From Pelargonium tetragonum (lineage: Eukaryota; Streptophyta; Magnoliopsida; Geraniales; Geraniaceae), in NCBI GenBank assembly GCA_036897445.1, contig JAYMTL010000007.1:186001-250000 (forward strand): 64,000 nt of DNA, read 5' to 3'. Positions 11,666 through 25,600 of this stretch are shown in pieces (the first letter of the stretch is position 1; each line of letters opens with the position of its first letter). The notes beneath the pieces are model-generated. The model did not search any database and had not been told where the DNA came from. It saw only the letters and a list, made by a program, of their open reading frames with translations. The position numbers and the translations under genes were made by a program.

Positions 11666-14600
11666 CTTGACTTGATAAAGAATTTCTTATGCTTTTACTC
11701 GCTTTCAGCAGGATATTTAAGGTATTAAGGATCCCCTTCCTAACTAGGAAATAAAAAGGCTTCCACTAAGTGAATATGAAACTAGGTATACGCTACTCTC
11801 GAAATTGTAAGTCTGGGAATACTAGGGAAACTGAATTTTAATTCAGTTTCTATATAATAAGTGATTCTCATAACAAAACCTATTAAATCCCGAATTATAC
11901 TAAGAGTTTTGCTAAGGAATCCCTTTCGAGTCCAAACGCGGAAAGGTTTAAGGGAAGTGTCTTACTGCGCGTGTACTTTTGCCATTTCACCTTACTTTTT
12001 TTACAAGACATATTAGAACCTCTCAAGCAATCCGCACTGTTCAAAACCCTTTTATAACATTTTATGCATTTCCCTACTGCACAGAGCAAGAACTTTGCTG
12101 TTTTTATAAACTTAGGTAAGAGATTATTTGACTTATAGTTTTTGGCATTACATACTTCCGAATATTCTAAATAGAAAAGAAGGCTCCGTCCTAAAGCTCG
12201 CATTGTTTTAAACTTTACATTATTATATAGAAAAGGGTGTGCCCTAGTGTTTATACTTCTAGCTCATCTCAAAATCTTTCTTTTAGTTCAAGCTTAGAGG
12301 ATTTAAGATATATAGTAATGAGGCGATAAAGTTTTTAAAACCCTATTACTAGTCAGAGAAAACACTTCCGGGTGGGGTACTCCTTACAGAGGCATCTATT
12401 TTGGGTCTACTTTAATTACAGTATATAGGGACCCCGTGTGGGATTTCATATGCATATGATAGGGAAATAGAGCTCTATTTAAAGAATAAGAGGACTCAGT
12501 TAATACAAGGAATTTTTCTTTTTTTCATTAAAAATTACATATTACAGCTGAATAACCTGCCCTGCAATAGAAAGATAAAAGATAACTATTCTCAAAAAGT
12601 ATACTAAGCAGGAGTTTTAGAGATTTACAACTATAAAAGGGGAATAACTTTTACAAACTAAAATTGAATAGTAATTTGTTATATCCATCCGCCGGAGATC
12701 CACTTTCTCAGAGCAGATTATCCCCTTTTTAAAACCCAGTATCTTTTAGGAAATTATATGTTAGCATTGGGTGAATAAAGATTCTTACTATAAGTTTAAT
12801 CTTTAGGACTCTACCTATAAACTTATTGATAAATAAACCCCGGTTCTAAAGCTAAGTCCTTTTATCTCGGGACTTTCTTACCCGTTTTTTTGTTTACAAT
12901 TCTTTTTTGGACTTAGGGCAGGAGACAGTCTAATTCAGTGTTGGATAAAACTCTATACCCCGTTGCGCTTTGACAAAGCTGCCGAGAAAGCCCTAGAAGA
13001 ACCCGCTAAATAATTATAAGGGCCCTAATTGCAATAAAAACATCTGCCTATTCTTAACCTGCTTACATACCATTCCTAAACTCTATCTGCATACTTTTTA
13101 TTAAGACTTAAAGACTTTGAAAACTTATAATAAAGGGTGTTTTGACTACTTAGGATCACAAGGAATTCCATAACTAAAGAGAGAAGTTTCCTAGTAGAGG
13201 TGTTATGCTCTTGTTTTTTAGTAGTGGTTATGTTAATAAATTCGTATAAGTGGGGAGTCGCTATACTATATTTCTTTTAAGGGTAAGCTAAGAGAAATTT
13301 GATAAAAGGTATAGGCTTGGGCTTTAGGAGCCTCTAAAAGACTTAGAAGATACATATAGGGAGTATAGCTACAGGTATTGCAGGTGGAAAAATGCAGAGT
13401 CTAGCTTTTAATTAAGGGTTTTATAGCTCTGAAGAGGCGTATAGTTATAGTTCCCTACGAGGAAAGGTATGCATAAGAAACAAAGTCTTACAAGAAGGGG
13501 AAAGGAAGTCCGCGGTGCTGAAGACGGGTACTACTAAGATAAGAAAAGGAGCTCCTTTGCTTTTCGGTTGTTAAATCCAGAATTTTGTATAAAAAGAATC
13601 GAGCCTTAGGTGAGGTATACTTGATAAGGAAGATTTTCCTACTAATTTGAGTAAAAAAAAAAAAAGAATATTCCGTTAGTCGTAAGTTGAACTGGAGTTC
13701 CGATATAATATAATTCACAAAAAAGGAATTACTCAAGTGTATATGATAGGAGACTTTATTATATGAAATAAGAAAGTGGTTCATTAATATAGGCGGGATT
13801 TTCCATTTAAGGTAAGGAACTTACTTTAGCGGATCTCGGCCTTGGTAGTTGTACTTGTTTTGTACCCTTTTATTATTCTCCATTGTTCTTAAAGGCCCTT
13901 TATCTTACCGAAAGGGGTTGCTGGGTATAGCTTTTTTAATATCTATTTTTTGAGTTATATACTCTAGAAATTTAGTGCTTTTGTTAAGATTCCAGAAAAT
14001 GCTGTATAGTATAAGGAGTTAAGATCTTAGTGAGGCGACTCGATAGAATGTATTTTGCCGAAGCTGCAGGTTTGAATCTTTTTTTATGTGCTAAAGTTTC
14101 CTTTTTTAAGTTCCCTCATTAGAATTTATATTACGAAAAAACTTTTTTACAAGCAAATTAAGAAGACTCCTTAATTTGCGTTCCTTGGGTTCTTCTAAGT
14201 TTTCCGATTCCAGATATAAATTGGGGAATAAAAATTTTGCTAGTCAGAAACATGTATAACTGCCAACTATAAGGTTTTTCCAGAGGTTTACAAGAGAGAA
14301 TGAGTTTAGTATAGAGAGTCTAAACTTGTAATAAGTAATAAGGCTCCTTTTTTGTTAAAAGTTTTTCTGGTATCAGTCCCCTTCTAAAGCAATTATACTA
14401 GGGTTTCGAAATCCGTATCCTAGTACGGCGGTTAGTCTATTTTCTTTTTGCAGAACCCGTTAGTAAAATTCCAAAATTTCCTAGATTAGCCCCCTCTTGT
14501 GGTAGTATAAGGGAGCACCACCTCTACTTTTTATAAAAATAAGGAATTCTTTCGTAATAAACCTACACAAAGCAAACTTCCAAGAGCCCTTTTTATATAG

Positions 14601-16578
14601 AGCATATATTTCAATATATATTTAGATAGAAGGGTTGCCTAAGGAGGCCCACTGCGGAGTACAATTAAAGTAATAATACTAAAAAGCTATACAAGGGTTT
14701 CATATGTATTAAAAATGAAAATGTCTCTGAGAATTCTAAGCGGCTAGTGACATATACTAAGTAAGTACTTCCCTTATAAATAAGCGAATACTTACTAAAT
14801 TTACTGAGATAGACAGCCTCTATTTTTGTTTGGCGATTCTTTTTTAGTGACCCCGTATACTGTAGTAGAGTTAGTAATACGGGCATTTACTAGGTTTTGA
14901 TAAGCTCTTGTTTTGTGAAGGATTACCTATTGTCCCAATTCCTTTTCTAAATTGTTAAAAGTAAGGAAAGAGCTTGACATAGTGTTAGGGCGGGTAAATA
15001 AGATTCTCTCTTGAATTATTAAGATGCGGTAACTAACACGCATGGGTATCTTTTATAAATAATGAAATTTTCCACCCTCGAAAACTAAAAATCACATTAT
15101 TATGTCAAGGACTACGTCTAACCCTTTCTAATATTCAGTATTTTAAGGGTAAACAAAAAAAGGGATCCTTCCTATCGAAACGGCGAGAAGTCGCGAAATT
15201 TCGTAATATCACAAAGCATAGGGTTCAAAAGGGTATTTCTGTATTTTCTAAAAGAGATTAAAGAAAAAGAATTTCTTAAGTCCTAGTTTTTGAAAAGTTA
15301 AAAAGCTCTTGTGTAATTTGAATCTCTGATCGAAGGCTTCTATTAAGCTCTTTACTTCTAGCTATCTTTAAGAAAAACCTAGGTAAAGAAAAGAGTACTC
15401 GTGGATATCTGCCCTTAGTTATCATGCTTAAAACTCGCTCCTAAATCGTAGACGGATATTACATAGTCAAACTGTATTAAGCCTAGAGAAATTATCTTAC
15501 TGGCATCGTCGGATCCTATTAGGTAAAACTTTTGACTTTTCCTAGTAGTCCTAGGCTCCTTATTTTTAGAGAAACCCAGCTATTGCTTAAGGAAATTGAG
15601 TCTACAATTATGGAATCCCTTGAAAATTTGTATTAAAGCATATATCTATATCTTATCTAGATCGGTTAGCTCCTCACTAGAGGAACTTTAGAGAGCTAGT
15701 TTGAATTTCCTTGTACGGTAAAAATACTCACGATGAAGCAACTTTTATTTTGGTAATCATAAAGTGATACTTACTAAGTTTGTTTGGATTTTCTAGTCTA
15801 CTCCGTCCGATTTTTGGAGTTAAAAGAGGGATCCTGTAATAGAATCTTCTTCTTTCAATAATTGCAAAGTACTTCAGGCGTTTTGAACCTACGACTTTAA
15901 AGTGGTCAAAACATTTGTATTACCGAATACCTACTTGGTAGGTAGATAATATCTACCTACTCTAATCCGTAGAACTTTGTAGGTTTTAATAAAAAAAAGC
16001 ACTGTATCCTACTTTAGCCCTTATTCAATACAATCCTAAAATAGGAGTATACCTAGATTGCTAGTTTGAGTGCTTCTTTATACAATATTTTTAATAACAC
16101 AAAGCATAAGAAAGTTGAAAGGGAGATCGACCCCTCCCCGTAAAATCATCAAATGAGGCTTCGCACTTAACATATATATATATAATATAATTTCGGAGGA
16201 CCTATTCTCTTCCCTGAGACAACGAACCTAGAACCTTTTTTATCTAACCTGCAAATTTCACTACTTCGAGGAGTCGAGTTAAATCTAATAAACTGCAGTC
16301 TGGCTTAAGTTGAGATTACTCTTTATTTTTATTATCGAGGAGTAGTCTGGAAATGTGTGCAATTATATATAAGTATAGGTCGGGAGTGTGTAACCTTTTG
16401 GTTCAGGAACAGGTTAAAAACTAAAAAGAATTAGGGGATACCTTTATTTATGCCGTATACGACATATTAAGATCAGGACAATAATAAAGGTCAACCTTAC
16501 TAGTAAAACAGTATAACTTGTTACGTTGTAAGTAAATACTTAAAATGGGATAAAAAAGTTTAGCTTTAGTTAACTATT
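11666..16578. other. no gene seen; short palindromes and homopolymers
   Basis: The stretch contains a perfect 14-base palindrome TCATATGCATATGA at 12446-12459, a run of 13 A at 13653-13665, an 11-bp-arm hairpin at 15938-15960 and an AT tract at about 16172-16189. Two minus-strand ATG frames (11895-12203, 102 codons; 13488-13784, 98 codons) are within chance length and show no family motif; the second includes the poly-A run read as phenylalanines. A weak T-loop-like word (GTCGTAGGTTCAAAACG, minus strand, about 15876-15892) has lost its 3' T-stem strand. GGATCC sites lie at 11729, 15163, 15511 and 15829. Confidence 0.5.
15938..15960. repeat. perfect 11-bp inverted repeat with 1-base centre
   Basis: The arms GTAGGTAGATA and TATCTACCTAC pair completely around a single A at 15949. 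As DNA this is a near-perfect palindrome; as RNA it would need to open a few central pairs to make a loop. No T-run follows closely enough to suggest a rho-independent terminator. It sits just downstream, in plus-strand terms, of a weak minus-strand tRNA-like word. Its role is unknown. Confidence 0.6.
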
Positions 16579-16651
16579 ATAGCCAAAGTCCAAGTGGTAA
16601 AACAGAGGTCTGCGGAATCCGCATGCAAAGGTTCGAGTCCACATTTACTCC
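16579..16651 (+). other. tRNA-like locus with full set of loop invariants but unpaired stems
   Basis: Laid out by standard tRNA numbering, exactly 73 bases fit without insertion. The expected bases are present at A14, R15, G18, G19, A21, T33, G37, G53, T54, T55, C56, R57, A58 and C61, and the distance from the D arm to the T loop is the standard 28 bases. The anticodon would be GCG (arginine). Yet the stems fail: acceptor essentially 0 of 7, D stem 2 of 4, anticodon stem 3 of 5 (only the loop-proximal pairs), T stem 2 of 5. The strict B-box GGTTCGAGTCC is at 16630-16640. Position 8 is A, not the usual T. Loop conservation without pairing is not how ordinary pseudogenes decay. Editing, a tRNA-derived element kept only for its internal promoter, or an artificial sequence are all possible. 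Confidence 0.3.
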
Positions 16652-19600
16652 AGGGGTACTTTTACAAAGGACTTGGGATGGATTAGAAGACATCGTGCAC
16701 GGAATCCTTGACGCACAAAGAATCCCGAGGCTTGGGGATAATAAAAAGGAGTTTCCGTAATTGAAGGGGACTCCCGTGCTAACATTACTAAAAAGGTTTA
16801 TACTTCTAAGCCTTCATAGAGTCAATTATGATACGATATAGGATAGACGGATTGTGTCTTAATACAAAACTATGTTAAATAAATCCGCTAGTTAAAGTAC
16901 ATTTCTCTTGGCAATACTTAGAAGTTCCGAATATGTTTATTGGTATAAAGTCTAGTATAAATTGTAAACTCAAATCTTTTTATATTGACCCGTGCGCGTA
17001 AGGATAGGTAAGTTGTTTGATAAGCGTTCAATAAATGTGCAAATTTAACGAGCTTGTTGTCTATTAGGCCCTTTTAGTTTTAAGACTTTTTCTTTATTAG
17101 GTAAAGAGTTGTATATAACGGAGAATTTTTTCTTTGTTATAGTTATTAATTTCGACAAGAGGAAATTAAAACCTCATGACAAAGAGTTATCCTCGGGCAG
17201 TCCTCACCAATACCTAGAACTTTAAATAAAAATAGTTGTGTTACAAACCCCAAGAGAGTAGTATTCTTGTTGTGGTAGCCATCACCTCATTCTTATCCTG
17301 GGGAGAGTCCTTATATTCTTATAGCCCCCTTTCTTTTTAGTTAGCGTACTTACTTGTTGTGATCCTATCGTAATAATCTAGACCTAAGCACAATCTCACA
17401 AAGTACTTACATTTTACCTGAACTAACAGATTATGCTGTAAATAATTTCTAATTTGTTTTTTCGGAATAGGATTTCATTTCAATAGGGGATTACACAGGG
17501 TATACTTTTTTAATTCAGCACAAAGGTATAGTTCACAAAAGCTTTGAAAGTACTTTAATAAAACACAAATAAAGGCTCAGGAATCCCTTTAGGAATCTAC
17601 CTCCAAGAAAAGCACAGGATGTATAGAGCTCCCTCTTTTCCCCGGGCAGGATTATACATTCAAAAATGAGAAAATTTCCCTGGCAAGGGGTTTCGAGAGT
17701 TAAGGAGCCTAATAAAGTTTGATTATTTCAAAGAGCGTTCCTCTATCAACTACAGTTATTTAAGCTGCGCGGTATAACATATGCAGTAGGGCTGCTTTTA
17801 AATAAAGATAGAGATAAGGAATTTCTCGTTAATAGAGCAAGCAACCTATAAAAAGTGTAAAGTTGAGTTTCGCCTAGAAAGCTAAGAGGCTGGATCTCCT
17901 GATAATGAAAAGACCTTCGTTCATAAGCTAATCTTTATTTGAATTCTATCTTTTGATCAACGGGATCCTTCCTATAGTGGAAACATAGAATCTATCGGCA
18001 GCTTATATTATACAAAAAATTGACCCCGATTGGGGTGTGACATAAAAAGTTCGAAGGGAACCCATAAAAGATTCCAGTACAACTAAGAATTAAGTAAAGA
18101 GCTGAGCTATAAGACTTGCCCGCGTTCCCTCAATGGTGTGTATGTGTTATTGTTTGAAGTTCTTAGTATCCTGCCTCAACCAAATTATATAGATAAAGGA
18201 ATACCCTACTGGGATCCAACAATTTATAAAGTTAAAAAAGACCCGACTCTAAGTTATATCAAGGCGCATAAGGGAGCCTTTGGTAGTACAATATAATAGA
18301 TATTAGAATCAAGAGAAATCCTTTTATTAAAACTTCCTGTTTTGTTTTCTTATCGTAGCATTTTTTGTGTTTCTGTAGCCCTTTCTTAAAAGCAAAAATG
18401 AGAGCATTATCTCATACAAAAACTCAAGGACTGTCTAGAAATGAAATTGCAATAAGGGTTGGTGGAGAGAGTACTTTGGTATAAAAAGCGGATTTATAGG
18501 GATCCGCGTCGAAATTTTGAGTAGTATTGGTTAACAAGCAAAAGTGTTCCGGAATAAAAGTATAAAAACCTTTTTTACTAATCCATGATATAGGAGTTGC
18601 TCTTCGCTATTAATAGAGTGCGAAGTCCATTTTAAAAGTTGCTTAAAATAAAACCCAGTTTTTTATAGGTATGCAAAGCTTGTTTGTTTACACTTATTAG
18701 ATTCTCTACTCCAAACTAGAAAAAGGCTAAAAAATTTCACAGCTATATAAAGCATTTCCAGTGTTCCAGTTAACCCTTGAGTTACTTAATTAATTTACCT
18801 AAATTAGGGTACGAAGTTAGAGTCTTAATGATACGCAATTTATAAAATAGAGTTTAATTCAGTGAAGTACAAGAAATGCAAATTTTAACTTGCTTTGGGG
18901 TATAGCAAAAAGCGACGTAATAAGAACTATTTATGATACTTGAATTCCACGCCTCATGAAAAAGTGTCTTGGGTTTGAAGCACTTTAGTTCTAGTTATTC
19001 TCCTAAAATTCCGGATAAAGCATCTCTTTCAAAACCTTATTTAATCCGGACGGGAATTAGTGCACCTAATGTGTTCCTTTGTCCCAAAAACCAGCCGTTA
19101 GCTCTTCATAAAGGAAACTTTCAAGATATCGCTTAATAGAGCTAGTTAAGAAAAAGGAGATCCGTTGGAGGCTATAAGAGCTCCGCTGAAAACAAGAAAA
19201 GCTTTTTTAATACTGACTCTGAATGAAGCGCGGATCCTTTGCAATAGGTTCAAATCCACCTAGCGCTTACGATTGCTTAGATTCGAAAAGCTAGAAAGAA
19301 ATTTTGATTGTTAGAACTTCCGTAAATGCTTGTCTGTCTTTTTCCAAAATTTTAGCTATCAAGTCTAAAGCAAGTTAAACACCTTTTTTTAAAGGGGCAT
19401 GCCGCTGCTATAAAAAATAGAAAAATAACTTTTAAAGAGGTCCTTCTTAATGTTAGAATTTTTATAGTTTTGACTTTACCGCCCCAAAAGGAATCCAAAA
19501 AGTGAACTGAAAAATACAGCAGCTTTATAAAATCTAGTAGGAAAGATACTTAACTCTAGAGTACCCTTAGACACAAGGCAGCGAAAATAAGTATTGAGCC

Positions 19601-22600
19601 TTATGAGAACTTTTAGGTTTTATACTGACAATGTACGCCCTTTCTAGCAAACAGTTAAGGAAAAGGAAGCCCAATATCACTGTAGTTTACTTCTTTTCTT
19701 TATAGAAATAGAACAGGATATCCTAAAAAACTCGAAGACTCTGTTTTTATGGTATCAAACAAGTCATTAGATAATTTTTAGAAAGATACTGCTTCAAAAG
19801 GAGCTTTTTGCAAAAAAGGAATGCACTCAAAAATACACTATAAACTTAGAATGCTTCTGGATTTACCGGGCAAAACTCTTAAAAAGTAGGCCCCTTGTAA
19901 ATTTGATATGTTATATGACAATACAGAAGCCAAAACCCTTTCACTTTATTCGGCTAGTGCTGAAAAAGGGGAATCGATTGAAGAGAATATCTTTTTTCTT
20001 TTCAATCTCCGCACTATTCTGAGGAACTTTTTATTAAAGAAACTTTTACTCAGAATTATCAAAACGCTCTTAAAAATAAGGACAAGCTCAATTTATATTG
20101 AATTTTTCTAATCTAAACAGAAGCTTACTATACCCTTTTAGTCTCGGTTTTTATATTACTAAAGACTGAGTATTTTCCTGCAGAAACTTCCAGGCAAGTT
20201 TTAATATACTTTTAGTGGATAATTTTACTTAGTTTAGTTAGTTTTTTTCGATAAAGTAATTTTAAAGGAACTCTTTTCGTACCAAATTAGGACCCCCTTT
20301 ATAAAGAAGTTTGAGTTAGGATATAGTGGCGAGTTTTTGGCAAAAAAATTTCTATTGTAATTCGTTTTTATGAGTCAATCTTTTTTTCCTTAGTTAAGAT
20401 ATCCTAGGTTCTAGTTTATGTCAGAGTTTCATTTTACTAAAGTGTCTAATAGGAATAGGGAGCTTCCGGATTTCGAATAAAGTAAGTATAATCTCGTACG
20501 GGCGAGGGTGCCTCAAGGGTATAGTATAGGGTGAGATTGAATTTAATTATAGAGTAATTTGCTTGTGAACCAGATAGGCCTTTTGCTATGTTACCCGAAG
20601 TTTCGCGTTATAACATCGGGTTAAGTATAACTTGTTAGTTTTCGTCCCTTTTTAATTAAGAACATTTCTTAGATTTAGAGGATTTCCTGAACCTGAATAG
20701 GAGAGTCGGGCCTAATGGATTTTTTAACCGTACACTTTAGAGAATTAAAAGTCTGACGGATCCATTCTTTATAGCAAGGTATTCTCAGGGATTTCCTCCT
20801 AAAATTTCTGTCTTAGTTCCAAACTCTTTTAGGTATTAAGCTTAATCTCAAAATTTTTAGAGCAACGAGTCCGACTCTTCAGACTATAGTTACACCATAT
20901 CGCGTAATTGTATAAAAGTGACAAAATTTCTCTTAGATCTCTTAGAATTTGGATCATGCTAACCGGAAACGTGTTATTATTAACAAGTGCTCATCTACTT
21001 CTCTAAACGAGGCCCCTTTTATTGGATTCAATAAATGCAAATTAGCTGTGATACTTAAGTCCTATAAAATAAAAAAGAGTAACGCGAATCTTAAGCAGGG
21101 GTACTCCTCTAAAACTCCTTTAATTGTTATAAATTATATAAGTTAATTCTTTTGACAACATAGGTAATGTAATTAAACTAATCCAGTTTCAGAAAAGTGT
21201 ACTGAGCGCTTTCATCTCTAGTCTAGTAAGAGGTGAGGCTTTTGCGAAGTGTCCTGACTAAAACCGTATTCTTAGGGGTTTTAACTTCCTTTTTATTCTA
21301 CTTATATGGGTGCAAGGGGTTCTAAAAAGCAGTTTAGTTCGCTTTATTTCATAAATCTATAGATACCTAGTAAATAAAGGGGAACCCAAAAAGTAGTAGG
21401 CCCAGATATACCAGGACTTCGTAGAATGTATTGTACAGATGCTCCTTTTCACCGCGTTGTTGAGTTACACTAAAATTCTTTAAAAAAGAGGATTTAAACC
21501 TCATTTATTTTACCGGCACGAATTCCCATATAGACTAAATCAAATCAGAGAAAGGCGGCAAGTCAAAGGGAAGACCTTAACCTTAAAACCTAAAAGGGTT
21601 TAGTAAAAACTTTTCGCGTTACTAGTTAATCTTGACAAAAAAAACTGACTTTGAGAAGGAGTCCGGCATATATTTATGTTTTTTCTTCTTAAAAAGGACA
21701 TTAAACGGGAAGCTGCTCTGAAATGCGGAATTTATATCGGTATTCCAAAAAGGTAAGCTTGCTTAAAGAAAGAACAACTATATAGTTTAGGTTGATGAAC
21801 TCATTCCTAACGCCCCTATCACGGTTAGTGAACTATAACTCTATACCTTTCTCCTTATTACAATCTATTATAATAAAGTCAAAACTCTTGTGGTAAGGAC
21901 AGTAGTAGAGTGTGTGGAACTAAAGGTTTCAAAGTTCTTAAGAAAAACTATAAAAAAAGAAGTGTCGATGAGGGAATACAAATTAAGGGGTCATATAGGG
22001 TCGGCTTTCACCTCAAATCCCAGTCAAGATATAAGAATTTTAGAAAAGGAATCCTGGGACAAGCAAGGCAGTTAAAATGTATATAAAAAGTCTTCTTATT
22101 CCTTACAATTTTTTGCTGTACAGGGTACTCTCAAAATAAACAAGGAAGGGGCTAGCCTAGAAAGAGTTGAAATTGAGTAATTAAGGATATAGGTATTCAG
22201 AAAATAACTAAAGCTAGAGGAATTCCTCTAGTTACAGAAGTAGAGTGAAAGTCTTACTCTCCTTTTGTTGCCCAGTCCCAATTCATAAGAAAAGGGGTCT
22301 ACAATAAAAGAGGGATTTCCTCAGTTATCAGTGCCTTTAAGGGGGAATTCTTGACACCAAAGTTGATACTAGATAGAGAAACAGGAGCTAATTCCCATTC
22401 ATTCCTTTATAACTAAAAAGTTTGGTGATGTTTAGGCAGCTAAAACCTAAGGATCCCAAATGAAAAAGACTGGCATTAATATTAATTCGGGAGATAAAAG
22501 TCTAGAGCATAGTTTATCTAAACAGAGTCCTGTATTACTACGTTGTTTTTGTGAAACCACCATATAAGTACTTACTTCTTCAAAAATAGACAAGCTTTTG

Positions 22601-25600
22601 CTAGCAACTGCCAAATAAAATGAGACAAAAATCCGGTTGGATCCAATAAAAATAGGTTTTCTTTAGATTAGACTTAAATTATAATAATTATCTTGTTAGG
22701 GAACTTTCCTCAATTCTATGAGTTTTATGACCCCGCCCAGGTGGCGGTAATCCAATGCTATATATATAAGATTCTCTACTCTTTGTATCTGCCTTTAACA
22801 AAAAGGAAAAGTTTCCTAATACGACTTCGACTAAGAGTTAAAAAGGGCAAAGCTCATACTTAACCACAAAGTTTTAGTAAGGATTTCAAGGATTAAAAGC
22901 GTAAACCGAAGCTCTAATGTGTTAGCCAAAAAAACTTATGTCAAAATCTTTAGTAAAGTTGAGGCATTATCTTGGAAAAGTATATACTTTAATTAAATAA
23001 TTAGAGGGTCTATTCTACATGTAGGAGTGGTTTCCTATAGTCGACTTCTTAGCCAAATCTGGTGAAATTCTACGCTGTGAAAGGTTTCCTTATTATATAC
23101 ATCGGAATGAAAAGCAAAAAAGCTGAGATCAATTTGGTAAAAAGTCTACGACAAAGTTTGCTAGAGTACCTCTACTTAAATCAGATAAAGAAAGCGCTAT
23201 TAGTGTACTGAGAAAATAGGTGCTAGTTATAGGGCTTGCGCGATTACTTGAATTGGGATAACCCTTTGTCATCAATCAAAAAAGACTTTTGGTTTTCTTT
23301 ACTTTATACGACCCGAGAGTAAAAGCTTCTAGTAAACAGACTCTTGTAATTAAGGTGTAATCTGAAACCCATATAATATAAATATTGCTTGAAAATGGGT
23401 TGACCCCAACGTTTGGCGCATAGGTGGACAATATTCTTCTCAAACAAAATCTTTAAACCGTCTACCAAAAAGTTTCGAGAGAGTACTCGTCAAGGTTGGA
23501 TTTCAATTCATTCTATTTATATAAGTATATAAGTGATTTTCCCCCTTTTTCTTGTTTTGTAACTCTACTCTTTTAAAGGGCTTGTCAACAATGCAAAACA
23601 AGTTTGGAATAGGTAAATAGGTAAGTATTGTAAATTAGAAAATCCCGACTTACTTATCTCGGGAAAGCTTTAGTGAAAAACACATCAAAGTAGGGCGTCG
23701 CGTCAGAACAAAAGTGAGTTCTTGTCTAGTCCCGGAAAATTTTCATTTCAATTTGTAAAAAGGGCCCTTTATGCTCTATTCCTATCGTCCTATTGTAGAG
23801 AAGCCCTAGTCTATTCTAAAAGCGCCTACGTATAAAGTATTCCTTTCTGCCGTTTTACAAAATACCCTATAGGATTTCTTGGAAACCTAATGCTTATAAG
23901 TGTCCTTAAAAGTTTCAACTATAAGGATTGTAAGATTTACAGTTGAGAATCCTATTTATTACACTCCCTATACCCCAATTAGATTTTTCAATAAAATACG
24001 GGACTCCAGAGTACTCAAAAAGGTACACTAAAATCAAGAGAGCCCATAATAACGGGAATCCCCTATTCTTAGATTAAAAGCAGCTGGTTATCCTGTTAAG
24101 GCAAGAAATAACTGAAATCTAATTCTTAAAAAAATCTCTTTGGCCCCAATCTTTCTCGGTTTTAGGGGTTCCGTGTTAGTGCATATCGTAACCTACTTGT
24201 ATTTGTATAAGAGGGTTAACCTTGCTTTAACTATGCTGGAATTACTAGAGGTCACTTAATCGGAAAAAGTGTTAATCAAGAAACTTCCGCGAAATTCAGG
24301 CTTTTAGGAAGCTGAGGCATAAGTTTGAAAGGCAGTGCCCTATAATCTAGCTGCAGGGTGTAAGTTATACTATATCTCAGAGGAATTATCCCCTTTAAAC
24401 AAAAATTAAGACTAGAAGTCTATACTACTAAGTAATTACAGATAAGATTTTTCAAATGCTAGATTCGAAGTGTTCCTCGACCTTTTTACCTTATTAAGCA
24501 AATTCCCTTAGTCCCTTAGAGCTAGTCATAAAGCTGTCGCCTTAGTAAAAAAAAGATACACCCTGCATAAAGAAGCTCCCTTTTTTTTTTACAATCTCTC
24601 TTTCTTGTTACAGTTAATTAATAAAAATCCCTAGACTATGGGCGGGGTTGTAATACCAAGTGTAGATGGCAATATTGCGTATGGAGTTTCTTTTTTACTT
24701 TCCCGGGAAATCTCTTATATCATACTTCATTTTTGAGATTAAACTGACAAAAGAGAAGCCCTCTTACCAAGTCAAATTTTAGGCTTTCTTTTTAGGTGAC
24801 CTAGAATAAAAAAGTAAGGGAATACATAAGTAAGCACAAGTCCAGGGGTAACCCTTTTGCGAAGAGATCCACTTTTTTATAGTATCAAGAGTTTTTTTAG
24901 AAAGAATCCTTGTTTATCCGCTTTTTTATAGCTTTTCTCAACCCAAACCTTAATGGAGGGCCTTTACTGAGTGAGCCCCTGCAATCAACTAGGAAGATGC
25001 CAAACCTTTAAAGTCTTAAAAAAATAAGAGTATAAGAAATTCCTCATGAACTTGAGGGAGTCAATTACCTGAGTTATTGAAATGGGTTAAATATTTGGAA
25101 CCACTGACTTTGTACTTCATCTAAATTGCTTAAGCTTGCACTTAACTACGGGGGTCCGACCTTTATCCTATAGAGCTTCTCCACTTCCTTAGATATACAT
25201 ATAGCAAGGTTTTGTTGGTAGTGGTTATGTCAAAATAGGTTTAGAGTTATTGGTATAGAATGCTTTTTGGTTTATCAAGTTAAGGATGCTTTAAAAACTT
25301 ATCGGAGTGATCTCTCTTGTATAAATTACAGGAGCTTAAGAGAGGTAAATTTACCCTTTATTAGTACAGAGTTTTTTGGGATGTTACAACGATTTGTGTG
25401 ACTATTTGTCCAATATTTGGAGTGTCCTGTGCTCTTCTTAACTTGACTTTAGTATAAGCTTTGCATAGATCTTATAACATATAATGAAGGGAAAGCCTCT
25501 CCTTATATGACCCAGCACTATAACCCTAAAGACAAACTAGAACTATTAAAAAATTTTTTCTACTTTTAAGTCTTTTTAATCTGGTTTATACTATAGCTTA

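Noticed and set aside
11895-12203. Minus-strand ATG frame of 102 codons with several cysteines
   Set aside because: Length is within chance for this composition, cysteines do not form a recognisable zinc motif, and no codon bias or neighbour supports it.
13488-13784. Minus-strand ATG frame of 98 codons
   Set aside because: It runs through a 13-base homopolymer and has no motif; it fits chance.
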